A DNA stretch of 64,000 nt from Dechloromonas hankyongensis (lineage in GTDB: Bacteria; Pseudomonadota; Gammaproteobacteria; Burkholderiales; Rhodocyclaceae). Below, one piece after another: positions 19,808 through 29,438 of this stretch; position 1 is the first letter of the stretch; every line of letters begins with the position of its first letter. The DNA is taken from positions 496,001 to 560,000 of the forward strand of contig NZ_JAKLTN010000001.1 in NCBI RefSeq assembly GCF_022012295.1. Reading direction: 5' to 3'. The notes under the pieces were generated by a model. The model worked only from the letters and a program-made list of their open reading frames with translations, ran no database searches and was not told where the DNA came from. Both the position numbers and the translations under genes were made by a program.

Positions 19808-22800
19808 ATGATGAATCCGCTTCCTCATTTCACTGCCGGTGAGTCACTTTCAGCTATTGACGGGGATCCCAGTAGACAAGCAGTGGCCTCACTGCGCGGC
19901 TACGCGTATCAGCTATACGCGAGTTCCATAGCTTGGGTTGCATTGCAGTCAGGAGAGGAATTGTTGCTAGAGGTGGCAGAAGACTATGCAACACTTGTAG
20001 GAAATGTATTGAATGGGGTACAGGTCAAGGATACAGCTAGGTCAAGCAGCCTCACGATAAACAATGAGGATGTCCAAGTGGCGCTTGACGGGTTTGTCGA
20101 TCTTGTAGAACGCAACCCAACGCGAGAGGTTCACCTCCGCTACCTAACGACTTCAGAGATCGGGGTTGAGCGCGAAAAGGCCGACCGAGCGGCTGGAGAA
20201 GGTGTGCTTACCTATTGGCGTAAAGCGGCTGCAATGGCTGATGTATTGCCGCTGCGCAGTGCATTAATGGCATCCTCGATATCGGCGCGGGTTAAGAGGT
20301 TTATCTCTTCGCGCACGGACGAGCAACTGCGGAACGACCTGCTTCGCCGAATCCATTGGGATACAGGATCCCAGCCCCTAGAGGATTTAGAACGTGAACT
20401 CGCTGCATCGCTGGTTGAGTTTGCCTCGGATCGGCTCCGAGTTTCGCCACGGGACTGCGATGCTCTGCCCGGCGTTGTCGTCACACACATACTACAGGCT
20501 ATTGTCAAAACAGGTTCTGGTCGTCACCTCAGGCAGACTGATCTGCTGAGGCTATGCGAAACTGCGACCAAGATGACTCTGGCCAAGAGTTCTATTGAGA
20601 GCCTACTAGCGCAACTATCTACCTCCAGCGGGGGCGGTCACATCTCTATTGGGGGGCGCTCTATCCTCGAAGTCGAGACATCCTACCCGACACTTAAAAA
20701 TGTCTTGTCCAGACCGAATGTCACCGACCCAATAAATGCTGTTCTGAAATCTACAGGCGCGGTTTTCGTCGTAGGTGGAAGTGGTCTTGGCAAGACGACT
20801 AACGCACGTAACGTCGCGCGAATGCTTGGGGGGACGTGGCTCGTGCTACCGCTGGCAGATCGCTCGGCCCAAGAAACGGAGCATATTCTAGCCACCGCTT
20901 TGGCACAGGGCCTTCAACGTGAATTTTCCGGGCTGATCGTTGACGACATCAACGAGATCGAAGACTCAACCGTCTGCCGGCGATTCAGCCAATTGCTAAC
21001 TGCAATTCGAAGACGCGATGCGGTTTGCATTGCAACGGCTTATCGAGAACCGACAACACGATCACTCGACACATGCGGGCTTTCAATGGAGCATGTTGTT
21101 CGAGTCCCCAACCTTGACCAAGATGAGGTCGCTCAACTGGTTTCCATCGCTGGCGGTGATGTTGGTAGGTCGGCCCGCCTAGTGTTCTTACTTAGCAGTA
21201 TGGGTCATCCACAACTCGCGAAAGCAGTCATCGCGAGCGCCCGGCGGTCAGGTTGGTCCTCGCTGGAAGGAGAGACGATTTCGATTAAGGAAGTCCAAGC
21301 GGATGTTGATTCGGAACGACGACGGCTCCGCACGACACTAGTCGCAAGGCTGGACGAGAACCGTCGCCGGCTTCTCCTTCGAACCAGCTTGTTACATGGG
21401 CGATTTCCACGCGAGCTCGGATGTGCAGTTGGTAACGTGGAGCCGGGACTCCCGCTACCGGGAGAGTTGCTCAACTCGCTGATTGGACCTTGGATCGATG
21501 AAGTTGGTGGCGGACGCCTACGCGTATCACCCCTGGTGGGTGGCGCGGGTGCAGAAGACCTGTCGGCGAACGAACAACGAGCTACACACGCAGAAGTTGC
21601 CAGATGGCTAAGCCCTACCGGCAAAACTTTGGATGCCGCAGATGTCAATACGCTCTTCTTCCATTCCACGATGGGGGAAGTGGAAGAGCCTTTGACAAAA
21701 ATCGCGCTGGCGGTCTTCGGTGGCGACGCCGAATTGAATGCTATTGCAGCAGTGCTTCCGTTGCTGCTCTACGCTGAGACAGATCGTCTGATCTTTGCCA
21801 AGAATCCCCATCTGTCCAAGATGCTGAGATTGGCTCAGCTCCTATTGGCCTCCGAGGCCAAAATGCCCGATTTTGCGCTCTCTGTTTGGTCCGCGCTTAC
21901 CCGTGAGATTGACACCGGGGAGCAGACTCGGGTCGATCGAGGGTTTGAGATGCTGGCGTTGTCGAAGGCACTCATCTCGCAAACTCTCGCGTCAGTTTTG
22001 CCTCGACCGGCACGTCTGCTGCAGAGGCTTCTCGATGTCTCCCAGTCAGATCCCATGTTCCCGTCGCTGATACAGCACCTTGACGGTGTACAAGGAGACG
22101 TCGATGGTTGGGCTGCTCCCGCCATCAGCTTCCTGTTTACGAACGTTGCCATGTCTATCGGTAGTGTCGAACGTCAGAGGCAATTGTTCGATGATCTGGA
22201 CGGACTCGACCCACTCTACCGCGAGACGTTCTTGCCAGTGGCCAACCTAGAACAGGGATGGATTCAGACAACGGTCAATGCAGCATGGTTGGCAGAGACA
22301 AAGGCCGGAACGCTTAAGGCGGAGGATGCCGCCGCAAACTTCGAGGTATTGGAAGCATGCTGCATTCGTTGGCATCGGATCGACATCGCTGTACATTTTC
22401 GAGTTGCGCGTGCGGTAATGCTGGATGAATATGCAAATTCTCCCGAGCAAGCTGAGCATGTTTTGGCCGATGCTGAGCATACGTTTGGTGCGAATTCAGT
22501 AATCGCGCGAGCAAAAGTCCGCCTACGCTTTAGGCACAAGCGATACCAAGACGTCTTGTTTGAACTAGAGCGCGGTCCCGAGGCTGTGCTCAATGCCGAC
22601 CCCTTGGAGCGAACATTCTTGTTTCGTGAGGTTGGCATCAGTGCAGCCGGGACAGGCGACTGGCCTAGTGCCGCCGGCTGGTTTGCGCGGGCTTACGAGT
22701 CACTCCTAACTGGCCCTGCGAGTAGTCTCACCCATATGCGAATAGGGCTTCGAGCTGATGCCGCCTTGGCAGCATTTAAGGGGGGGGATCGTCAAAGCTG

Positions 22801-23878
22801 CATCGCCGAGTACGCAGAGGCGCTCATGGAGCTATCTACGCTTGATTCGGACGACAGCCTGAATGCCGCGTACTGCAAGCGAGTAGTACGCCATGGGCTC
22901 CTTTGGCTATATGGGGAGGCCATGGGCTATCCCAAGGGGATCGAGATTGATAACCAGCCCCCTTACATGGTGGCTGGCATGTGCAGCAACCTCCAGCCAT
23001 CGGAGGCGATCCGCGAGCAACAGCTTGCTCACATTGACACTGCCTGGTACCTGCTAGCCGTTGTAGAGGCACGTTATCTGGGAAATGCGGTGGCAGCGAC
23101 AAACTTGCAGGCTCGACTTTGCGGGCGCGAAGTGCCGGCCCTATCACTGACATGCACATCATCGTTTTTGGAGTGCGCAGTGCGACGACGTTCTTCACTG
23201 GAATTCGTTCAAGCGCTGCGTCCATGGATGAACAATCTTGCTTATGTGACCGCCAACTTCGATTCACTCAAACAGTGGAATCTCTCTGCACCTGAATATG
23301 CGACGGTTCGCGATGCGCCCGAGTCTGCACTGGAACAAGATCAGATTCAGAGTCGACTCAGTCAGGCAGTCCTTGCACTGGGTGTGCTCTGTGCAATCGC
23401 AAAGGACACCGATCCTTTGCTGGAACTTGCCAATTCTCTGCGCACTGAACCCGGTTGTAAATCTGCTGCTGATTTGTTCGGCAGGATGTTGTCAGTTCCA
23501 GATGGCAAAGATGAATCCACGCAGGACTATGTGGCATCGGCTATTCGTTTGGCCATTGAGAGGCCTGAGTTGAGCCCCAATGAGATCTATACGACTACTC
23601 TTCGATTCTTGCAGGCGTGTGATGGCAATTCGTTCAAGGGCGCGTTCGAATCAGCGTTCGTATCGTGGGCAAAGCACCAATGGTTTCGACTAGCGAACCA
23701 GAGGTTCGCACTCAAATCACCGGCTGTCGTTGTGCCGGCTATTGAGGTCGCGCTTCGATATGAAGGCCTGCGTGCTGTTGCAATGCTATTGCGCACGACC
23801 ACGATAGGGTTTGATGTGCGGTTGAACGAGTCGTGGTTCCCTTGGCTGAAAACATTTGAAGATAAATCAAAGGCTTAG
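19808..23878 (+). CDS. Cap4-like nuclease-STAND NTPase-helical repeat protein
   Basis: A 1356-residue multidomain protein. Residues 25-130 resemble the Cap4/DUF4297 dsDNA nuclease: RGYAYQLYASSIAW, an acidic pair in LLLEVAEDY, and VQVKDTA as the (D/E)xK-type QVK motif. A NTPase follows with Walker A GGSGLGKTT (323-331) and Walker B LIVDDI (376-381), then a winged-helix-like region and about 700 residues of helical, TPR-like repeats. This is the layout of antiviral STAND (Avs) proteins, in which the repeats sense a phage protein and the nuclease then cuts DNA. Placement in a transposon cargo fits. No known Avs subfamily is assigned here; a non-defence STAND role remains possible. Confidence 0.75.
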   Translation: MMNPLPHFTAGESLSAIDGDPSRQAVASLRGYAYQLYASSIAWVALQSGEELLLEVAEDYATLVGNVLNGVQVKDTARSSSLTINNEDVQVALDGFVDLVERNPTREVHLRYLTTSEIGVEREKADRAAGEGVLTYWRKAAAMADVLPLRSALMASSISARVKRFISSRTDEQLRNDLLRRIHWDTGSQPLEDLERELAASLVEFASDRLRVSPRDCDALPGVVVTHILQAIVKTGSGRHLRQTDLLRLCETATKMTLAKSSIESLLAQLSTSSGGGHISIGGRSILEVETSYPTLKNVLSRPNVTDPINAVLKSTGAVFVVGGSGLGKTTNARNVARMLGGTWLVLPLADRSAQETEHILATALAQGLQREFSGLIVDDINEIEDSTVCRRFSQLLTAIRRRDAVCIATAYREPTTRSLDTCGLSMEHVVRVPNLDQDEVAQLVSIAGGDVGRSARLVFLLSSMGHPQLAKAVIASARRSGWSSLEGETISIKEVQADVDSERRRLRTTLVARLDENRRRLLLRTSLLHGRFPRELGCAVGNVEPGLPLPGELLNSLIGPWIDEVGGGRLRVSPLVGGAGAEDLSANEQRATHAEVARWLSPTGKTLDAADVNTLFFHSTMGEVEEPLTKIALAVFGGDAELNAIAAVLPLLLYAETDRLIFAKNPHLSKMLRLAQLLLASEAKMPDFALSVWSALTREIDTGEQTRVDRGFEMLALSKALISQTLASVLPRPARLLQRLLDVSQSDPMFPSLIQHLDGVQGDVDGWAAPAISFLFTNVAMSIGSVERQRQLFDDLDGLDPLYRETFLPVANLEQGWIQTTVNAAWLAETKAGTLKAEDAAANFEVLEACCIRWHRIDIAVHFRVARAVMLDEYANSPEQAEHVLADAEHTFGANSVIARAKVRLRFRHKRYQDVLFELERGPEAVLNADPLERTFLFREVGISAAGTGDWPSAAGWFARAYESLLTGPASSLTHMRIGLRADAALAAFKGGDRQSCIAEYAEALMELSTLDSDDSLNAAYCKRVVRHGLLWLYGEAMGYPKGIEIDNQPPYMVAGMCSNLQPSEAIREQQLAHIDTAWYLLAVVEARYLGNAVAATNLQARLCGREVPALSLTCTSSFLECAVRRRSSLEFVQALRPWMNNLAYVTANFDSLKQWNLSAPEYATVRDAPESALEQDQIQSRLSQAVLALGVLCAIAKDTDPLLELANSLRTEPGCKSAADLFGRMLSVPDGKDESTQDYVASAIRLAIERPELSPNEIYTTTLRFLQACDGNSFKGAFESAFVSWAKHQWFRLANQRFALKSPAVVVPAIEVALRYEGLRAVAMLLRTTTIGFDVRLNESWFPWLKTFEDKSKA

Positions 23879-24171
23879 AAATGGTCGGTACTGCTCCATT
23901 GCTGACCAAATTGACCTACCATTCCGAATGGCCGCTCAGGCCGAGTTGCTGCCGGTTGTCGCTGAAATGGGGCCGAAACACGGGTGGAGCTACCGTATGG
24001 GTGATTGGCGGTTTAGATCCGCAGTGCTTGGGGGCGCTGTCATTCAGATACAGGGTGGTGATTTAGCGTCACAGGAGCTCGATAGTTGGTTACTACTCCC
24101 TAATTCATCAACTGGTACGATATAAATAAGGCCTATTAGCGCTCCCACCCAAGCTCAACCACATAGCGATC
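23879..24171. other. Region with decayed coding remnants
   Basis: Two overlapping short frames (23881-24066 and one reading from inside the STAND gene to 24125) share this stretch and neither looks complete. The wording, GRYCSIADQIDLPFRMAAQ in one frame, resembles the kind of degenerate repeat often found between accessory genes. I see no intact gene here. Confidence 0.35.
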
Positions 24172-24528
24172 ATGAATCATCGACTACTATTCCTCGGTCT
24201 CATGTTTTTCTCCACCGTTGCGGCTGCATCTTCGATACAGGAATATGAGCTACTCGAAAAGAAGGCTATGGCCGGTGACTATCAAGCACAGCGTAATGTC
24301 GCTTATTGGCTTACTGGTGGCTACAACAATGCGCCACCGTTGAATCCTATTCTTGGTTGTGCCTGGCGCCTCGTGATCCTTAAGTCTGGTTCTCCCAGTG
24401 TGGATTCCAGCGACATCAGCAATAAACAGCTTTATTGCGATAAGCGTCTTGATGCAGATTCCAGCCAAGCCGCGGAAATCCAGGCGGCGACATTACTCAA
24501 GCAGATAAAAAAAACGGCTAAGAGATAA
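24172..24528 (+). CDS. Small exported hypothetical protein
   Basis: A 118-residue protein with a signal peptide (hydrophobic LLFLGLMFFSTVAAASS, cleavage after the Ala run) and a helical mature part beginning EYELLEKKAMAGDYQAQRNVAYWL. The AMAGDYQAQ phrase resembles half of a Sel1 repeat, which would make it a small periplasmic scaffold, but one half-repeat is weak evidence. It lies 12 bp before the CoiA-like gene and may be co-transcribed with it. Confidence 0.55.
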   Translation: MNHRLLFLGLMFFSTVAAASSIQEYELLEKKAMAGDYQAQRNVAYWLTGGYNNAPPLNPILGCAWRLVILKSGSPSVDSSDISNKQLYCDKRLDADSSQAAEIQAATLLKQIKKTAKR

Positions 24529-24540
24529 CTGGGAGCAGAT

Positions 24541-25203
24541 ATGCGGTTTGCTCTTTTGGACGGAAGACGGATTGAAGCCACACCCAAGTTAAGAGCTTCT
24601 TGTCCTGGCTGTGGTGCCGAGGTTGTTTCCAAGTGCGGGAAACACATTACTTGGCATTGGGCGCATTTGTCGCGAACCCATTGCGATCCGTGGTGGGAGA
24701 CCGAAACGGAGTGGCATCGCGCATGGAAAAATCGCTTTCCTCAAGAGTGGCAAGAGATTCCGGCACAAGATGATGGCTTAGGCGAGCTACACATAGCAGA
24801 CGTGAAAACTCCGTTAGGGCTGGTGATTGAATTCCAGCGTTCAACCATTCACCCCAATGAAGTCAGGGCGAGAGAAGCCTTCTACAAGACGATGATATGG
24901 GTTGTCGATGGCTGCAAAAACGATGCGGACAGGTTCAATTTCTCGAACATGCGCGGACGACAAAACCAGGACGGTATCGCAGCTTTTCATTGGTTCGGGA
25001 AAAGCACGCTCTTCAAGCGATGGCATACTACCAAACCGGTATTCATCGATTTTGGTCAAGAACATGGTTTCTGGCGTATCTTACGTTTTGACCCGAAAAC
25101 CAAGCAGGGGCTTGCCGGATGTGTTGATATCAACGGCTTTGTTCAGTTAGCGAGTTCTGGGACGACTGATTTCAGCGTAGTCGGTGGTCCGGCATCCGTT
25201 TAG
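24541..25203 (+). CDS. CoiA-like competence/nuclease family protein
   Basis: A 220-residue protein with an N-terminal zinc ribbon (CPGCGAEVVSKCGKHITWHWAH) followed by a WHRAWKNRF helix and HIADVKTPLGLVIEFQRSTI. The latter matches the restriction-endonuclease-like core of CoiA, with the Asp in ADV and the ExQ motif as candidate catalytic residues. CoiA is needed for transformation in Gram-positives; proteobacterial relatives are mostly unstudied and are often found on mobile DNA. A second zinc-ribbon relative lies in the same element at 40441-41220. Confidence 0.65.
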   Translation: MRFALLDGRRIEATPKLRASCPGCGAEVVSKCGKHITWHWAHLSRTHCDPWWETETEWHRAWKNRFPQEWQEIPAQDDGLGELHIADVKTPLGLVIEFQRSTIHPNEVRAREAFYKTMIWVVDGCKNDADRFNFSNMRGRQNQDGIAAFHWFGKSTLFKRWHTTKPVFIDFGQEHGFWRILRFDPKTKQGLAGCVDINGFVQLASSGTTDFSVVGGPASV

Positions 25204-25547
25204 TGCCAAATATCAAGCATAGGTAATTAGCGCTCCAAGACTGCGCGGGGGGCGATCGAAATGGCCGACGAGCTTCCTGCGAAATGTCAACCGGCCGTTG
25301 TGGACCTTGAGTCAATGACCAGATACCGGTGGCAATGCGCTGGTTAGCCAAACTTTCCTGGTTCTAAAAATGCTCTCTGTGCGCGCTGAGTCGTCTTGAT
25401 ACTTGAAAAGAGTAGCTGCTTGAATAATTGACGTCATCAGGACATGCCGGGGTTGTGCCTAACGTCGTACCTCAGACGCTCGGCGTAACTGAATCGCGCA
25501 CCTGATTAATTCAGTCTCCCCGTGAGAGAGCATGCTTGAACTATGCT
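25204..25547. other. Intergenic region, no feature recognised
   Basis: About 340 bp between the convergent CoiA-like and Hsp70-like genes. No gene with a credible start, no clear terminator with a T-run and no repeat was found. Confidence 0.4.
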
Positions 25548-28265
25548 TTAGTCCATCATTGATGTAAGCGCAACGCCATCAACATAAGCCAAGTTCAAAT
25601 CGCTCTGCCTCATCCTATTCAACTCCTCGATTACTGGACCAAATCCCTCTTCCTCAAGTACAAGGCTGCCATTAGAGCCAACTGGCTTGTAGGTGTATCT
25701 GGATTTCTCAGGCAAGTCGTAAAAGTACAGTTCCGAGGTGCAGAGGGAATCGCCATTTAGTGGGCGATACCAAAACATGAAGGGGCTTAGGGACAAGACA
25801 CGACCAGATTCCCGATCGACCAGCACAGCCAATTCATCGGAAAACGAAGAAGTACCCTCATATTCATAAACCATTAAGAAAGGATTATGTCCGCCTATGG
25901 CATGCCGGAACACGCCCTTGTACTCCGTACGGAAAGGTTTTTTCTGAACATCTTGAAAGTATCCAAACAAGTATTGTGAGAAAAAATGGGCGAAAACATT
26001 CCCTAGAAGCCGCACGTAGCGATTGTAGTCCGGTGTTGTTGAGGCTTTCCCGTGTTTCACAGCACCAATGACTGTCACCATGGTATCTAGTTCGTCATAA
26101 AGCGGTTGCTCAAATAGCTTTTTCAACGGAGCTGAAAAATCAGCCTTCTCACCCAGTTGCTCGAGGCACTTTCGGAGGAGGGCCCATAACGGCCCGGCAG
26201 ACCGCTGAGTAAACTCCTTAAAGAGCTTCGTTTCCTTTCGCCCCTTTATCGCACAATGCTCCGCATAGGCTATATAGGCGCCAAAAGCCAAGAACCCTTC
26301 GATGACTTCGATTGCTCTTAAAGCATCTGTTCCCGCAGAAATATATCGAACTAGAGGTGCTGCAATCGGATACGGTAGGGAGATAGCTAGGTCACTGATA
26401 TTCTGCCAAGCTGGACTACGGGATCTCTCCGCATAAACCGTGATCGAGGATTGATCCACATATGAGATTGAAGAGTTCGATGTCCCGAAGTCAATACCTA
26501 CGTAGGCCTCCGCTGTGCCGTTTGCTCCGCCGAAGGTCATGTCCATATAGAAAGGCCGGCCATCTACTGATATTTCCGGTATACCAGGGCCTGCTGAACG
26601 ATAGATAAATCTAGGATCTGTCGTCCCGTCCTCCTTGACATTTAATTCTATGGTGAGTTGCTTGTCGAAGCTCGTAGAGGAAGGGCGGTGAACGGCGTGG
26701 TCGACAATGTTATGCACATTTTGAATGTCTTCAGGGTCAAATGAAGAGGCCATGAAGAAATAGTCAAGTTTCTGCTTTGGCGGGTGAGACAGCTTAGCTT
26801 TCCAAGCAATTGGCTTGTCAATATAAGTTTCCAATAGGCTTGCAGAAGGAAGTAACACTCCGTCCGAGCCGCCTTCTGGAAGTCCGAGAGTAACGGGCCG
26901 GAACCTGGGCACCTCGACTCCCCGCTCATCGGGATTCAGCGCAAGGCACAACCTATTGTAAGTTACAGCCCTGAAATCGCCGTCGCCTTTGCTAAATGTC
27001 TTTCGTGCACACTCAATAGCGAGCCCCTTAGCAACAATTTCCTGGAAATTCTCCTGAAGCTCCAGTAGATCTGCCCCATCCAAGTCCCGATGATTGGCCT
27101 CTCTAAGTAGACCATGTAGCCAGCGGATATTGGACGAACCTCCGGAAAGTAGGATAACGGAAATCTGTTGTGCTTCTAATTCACCCTTGGACCTTTCCAG
27201 TGCATTGGAAATAGCTGGGTGAAGGTGTTTCCTCCACAACCTATCGATAAATAACTTCCGTAATTCGATTGCATCCAGCCGGACCGGCAAGTAGGTTGTT
27301 TTCTCGCTCAAAGGGGAAGCAGGAACCCTGACTGAATAACCTACGGACCTGCTGGGCTGCCCGTCAAGGGTCCAGTCCGAGATATTTGAGCAGATTGTTA
27401 CCTTGGCCCTCTCGACCTCGAATAGAAGTGACTCAAAATGCCTAAAGAAATTTTGGTAGTCCTGTCTGAAATCCCGTTCCTGAGCACGCGAGTCCCGACG
27501 AAGTTCATCGTACTTTCTTATTGCCTCATAAATTGCCGACGGAGCCTTTTTTCCTCCTCCTTCATAGGGTTTGAATAGTAAATATTCGGCGATCATGCGA
27601 TTGAAAAAGAATCCCCCTACGGCAATGGACGATGCGGCTAGGGGACGCGAGTTCCGTCCTGAGTTGCTGATGTCACCTTGAGCGGTCGTTTCTATCACTG
27701 AGACGTCGAACGTCCCCCCACCAAAATCTAGGATTAAAGCAACGTGCTTCTTTTTCTGGGCTATGAGCGGATGCTTAGATCCATAGCGGTAGTATTGGAA
27801 TACCGCAAATGGCTCCGGTAAGAAGTCAACGTCAGTAAAGCTTGAGGAAAGAATTCGGCGGATGTGATTCCGGTAATTTGCAAGCCAATCATTCTTCTCG
27901 TGAATGGCTACAGGCTCCGCCACTATCACCCTCGAAGCCTTGGTTAATCCACGAAAACCCATCCAACGCTCAGCCTCTTTGACCAAGGATTTTAGGTAGT
28001 CGCTAGATATTTGGTGGATTGAGCGATACTGTCCATCCGCACATTCAACAAGCTTTGGATTCTGCAAGCCCGGCTCCTGCTCGCCAAGCTTAATCTTAAA
28101 ATTGTTGCAAATCCGTCCTGGCTCATCTGACATGGTGTAAGCGTCGAAACCGACCGAGCACTCTGTTTTGGAATAACCAACGGCCGTCGGGATGCAGGAA
28201 TAGCCCCCGAAGTCCACCATTTCGATAGCGCTGACGAAGATGTCGCGTTTCTTTCCCGTTACCAA
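25548..28265 (-). CDS. Hsp70-like ATPase with displaced phosphate-1 motif
   Basis: A 905-residue protein related to the Hsp70/actin superfamily. The first part has the phosphate-2 loop ILDFGGGTFDVSV (about 178-190) and the adenosine loop VILLSGGSSNIRWL (about 380), but no phosphate-1 motif at its start. The canonical phosphate-1 motif YVGIDFGTSNSSISYV instead appears near residue 588, followed by about 300 residues of helical sequence. The arrangement suggests a permuted or two-module protein, or one that has lost its N-terminus. The longest frame starts with TTG at 28265 just after a stop; ATG at 28220 is an alternative. Role unknown; possibly a phage or stress sensor. Confidence 0.65.
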   Translation of the reverse strand: MVTGKKRDIFVSAIEMVDFGGYSCIPTAVGYSKTECSVGFDAYTMSDEPGRICNNFKIKLGEQEPGLQNPKLVECADGQYRSIHQISSDYLKSLVKEAERWMGFRGLTKASRVIVAEPVAIHEKNDWLANYRNHIRRILSSSFTDVDFLPEPFAVFQYYRYGSKHPLIAQKKKHVALILDFGGGTFDVSVIETTAQGDISNSGRNSRPLAASSIAVGGFFFNRMIAEYLLFKPYEGGGKKAPSAIYEAIRKYDELRRDSRAQERDFRQDYQNFFRHFESLLFEVERAKVTICSNISDWTLDGQPSRSVGYSVRVPASPLSEKTTYLPVRLDAIELRKLFIDRLWRKHLHPAISNALERSKGELEAQQISVILLSGGSSNIRWLHGLLREANHRDLDGADLLELQENFQEIVAKGLAIECARKTFSKGDGDFRAVTYNRLCLALNPDERGVEVPRFRPVTLGLPEGGSDGVLLPSASLLETYIDKPIAWKAKLSHPPKQKLDYFFMASSFDPEDIQNVHNIVDHAVHRPSSTSFDKQLTIELNVKEDGTTDPRFIYRSAGPGIPEISVDGRPFYMDMTFGGANGTAEAYVGIDFGTSNSSISYVDQSSITVYAERSRSPAWQNISDLAISLPYPIAAPLVRYISAGTDALRAIEVIEGFLAFGAYIAYAEHCAIKGRKETKLFKEFTQRSAGPLWALLRKCLEQLGEKADFSAPLKKLFEQPLYDELDTMVTVIGAVKHGKASTTPDYNRYVRLLGNVFAHFFSQYLFGYFQDVQKKPFRTEYKGVFRHAIGGHNPFLMVYEYEGTSSFSDELAVLVDRESGRVLSLSPFMFWYRPLNGDSLCTSELYFYDLPEKSRYTYKPVGSNGSLVLEEEGFGPVIEELNRMRQSDLNLAYVDGVALTSMMD

Positions 28266-28784
28266 AGCCTATCCCTTGCTAGTTTTTATGTGGCTGTAAT
28301 CTGGAGGAGCGTCACGGCTTACTATCCGTCTAGGCTTTGCTCTTGCTCCGTCACTGCAAATAACATAACTGCGAGCACCACCAGAAAACCTCAAAGTATA
28401 TGACCATTAAATCAACCCGCCTAGACTGCGGCGGGTTGGACCGTCAATGTTGGAACAATGCGGATTGATTCACCAGTGGCGTCTTGTTGCACGTCAAAGT
28501 GAAGAAATTGACGGGTGTGCTTACCGTCTAGCTCAAACGTTCCGCGGTGCGGACTTTCTTCATCCCGATATTTATGATTTTTGTCCGGTGCCGTCCAAGT
28601 CCGCTGACGAAAGCAGCCATTTATGACCGGAGTCGCCTGAGTGGTAGGTAGGTAAATAGCGCGTCTGTCTATCGAACTGTTTTAAGACTGTTTTCCTGGT
28701 GATATATCGCTTGTTGCGAGAATCCTTTTTTCTACCTATGCTAATTGCAAAATCTAGGCGCAGTTGCGCCAAAGGGAAAAGGCA
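28266..28784. other. Divergent promoter region between the Hsp70-like gene and the tns operon
   Basis: About 520 bp with no convincing gene; a minus-strand frame across 28572-29036 is a shadow of tnsA. It contains a perfect 8-bp hairpin, AACCCGCC/GGCGGGTT at 28414-28437, without an adjoining T-run. Promoters for both flanking genes should be here. A ribosome site AAAGGGAAAAGG lies just before tnsA. Confidence 0.5.
28414..28437. repeat. Perfect 8-bp hairpin upstream of tnsA
   Basis: AACCCGCC and GGCGGGTT are separated by eight bases. With no T-run it is unlikely to be a simple terminator; an operator or a protective hairpin against outside transcription is possible. Confidence 0.4.
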
Positions 28785-29438
28785 ATGGCGGTCCGCAAGA
28801 TCGGTATCAACTGCCGTAGCATCACTGGTAGGCATGGCCATTCTGGTCAACCGTTCGAATCTGCGCTTGAACGTGATTTCCTTGACCTGATTGCCTTCGA
28901 CCTGAACGTCGAGCGCCACGAAACTCAGCCCGTCAATGTTTACTACCCTGGCTGCAGAGGAGAAATGGTGCCTTACCGGCCAGACGTGCTCGTCATCTAT
29001 CGGCGAGACGTGCTTCCCGCCAGGGACATGCCCCATCTATTGGCGGAGATCAAATATCGTGATGAGTATCGAGGTCGATTCCACGAACTGAGGGAACGTT
29101 TCTGTGCCGCTCGGCGCTTTGCCAAGGAACGCGGTTGGCAATTCCGAGTATTTACCGAGCGCGAAATCCGAACGCCTTATCTGGGAAACGCTCGATTTCT
29201 CAGGCCATACCGCGAAGTCGATAGTACTGTCGCTCACGAGGCTATGATCTTGGATCGCCTGAAGCTTTTGGGTCAGACGACTCCAGCAAATCTGATGGCG
29301 TTGCATTTGGACAATGCGTTGGAACGGGCAAAGCTATTGCCAGTGCTGTGGAAGTTAATTGCAAATTTCCGTGTCGGCGCAGATCTAATGCAGAAGTTCG
29401 ACATGTGTAGCCCAATTTGGCCGTTGCCAAATCCATGA
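28785..29438 (+). CDS. tnsA: Transposase subunit TnsA (TniC), endonuclease
   Basis: A 217-residue TnsA, the endonuclease that cuts the 5' ends of the element so that it moves by cut-and-paste rather than by cointegration. The PD-(D/E)xK core is visible: Glu in GQPFESALERDF (about 25-29), Asp67 in YRPDVLV and ExK in AEIKYRDEY (88-90). The ATG at 28785 has a good ribosome site; upstream non-ATG starts lack one. Its stop overlaps the tnsB start (ATGA). Presence of TnsA separates this element from Tn5053-type tni elements. Confidence 0.9.
   Translation: MAVRKIGINCRSITGRHGHSGQPFESALERDFLDLIAFDLNVERHETQPVNVYYPGCRGEMVPYRPDVLVIYRRDVLPARDMPHLLAEIKYRDEYRGRFHELRERFCAARRFAKERGWQFRVFTEREIRTPYLGNARFLRPYREVDSTVAHEAMILDRLKLLGQTTPANLMALHLDNALERAKLLPVLWKLIANFRVGADLMQKFDMCSPIWPLPNP

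Noticed and set aside
25430..25510. Possible integron attC-like stretch with GCCTAAC
   Set aside because: No matching GTTRGGC arm at the right distance and no integrase, so it does not form an attC site.
28572..29036. A 154-codon minus-strand frame overlapping tnsA
   Set aside because: It runs through the tnsA coding region, whose + strand frame has all the endonuclease motifs; no ribosome site precedes it.
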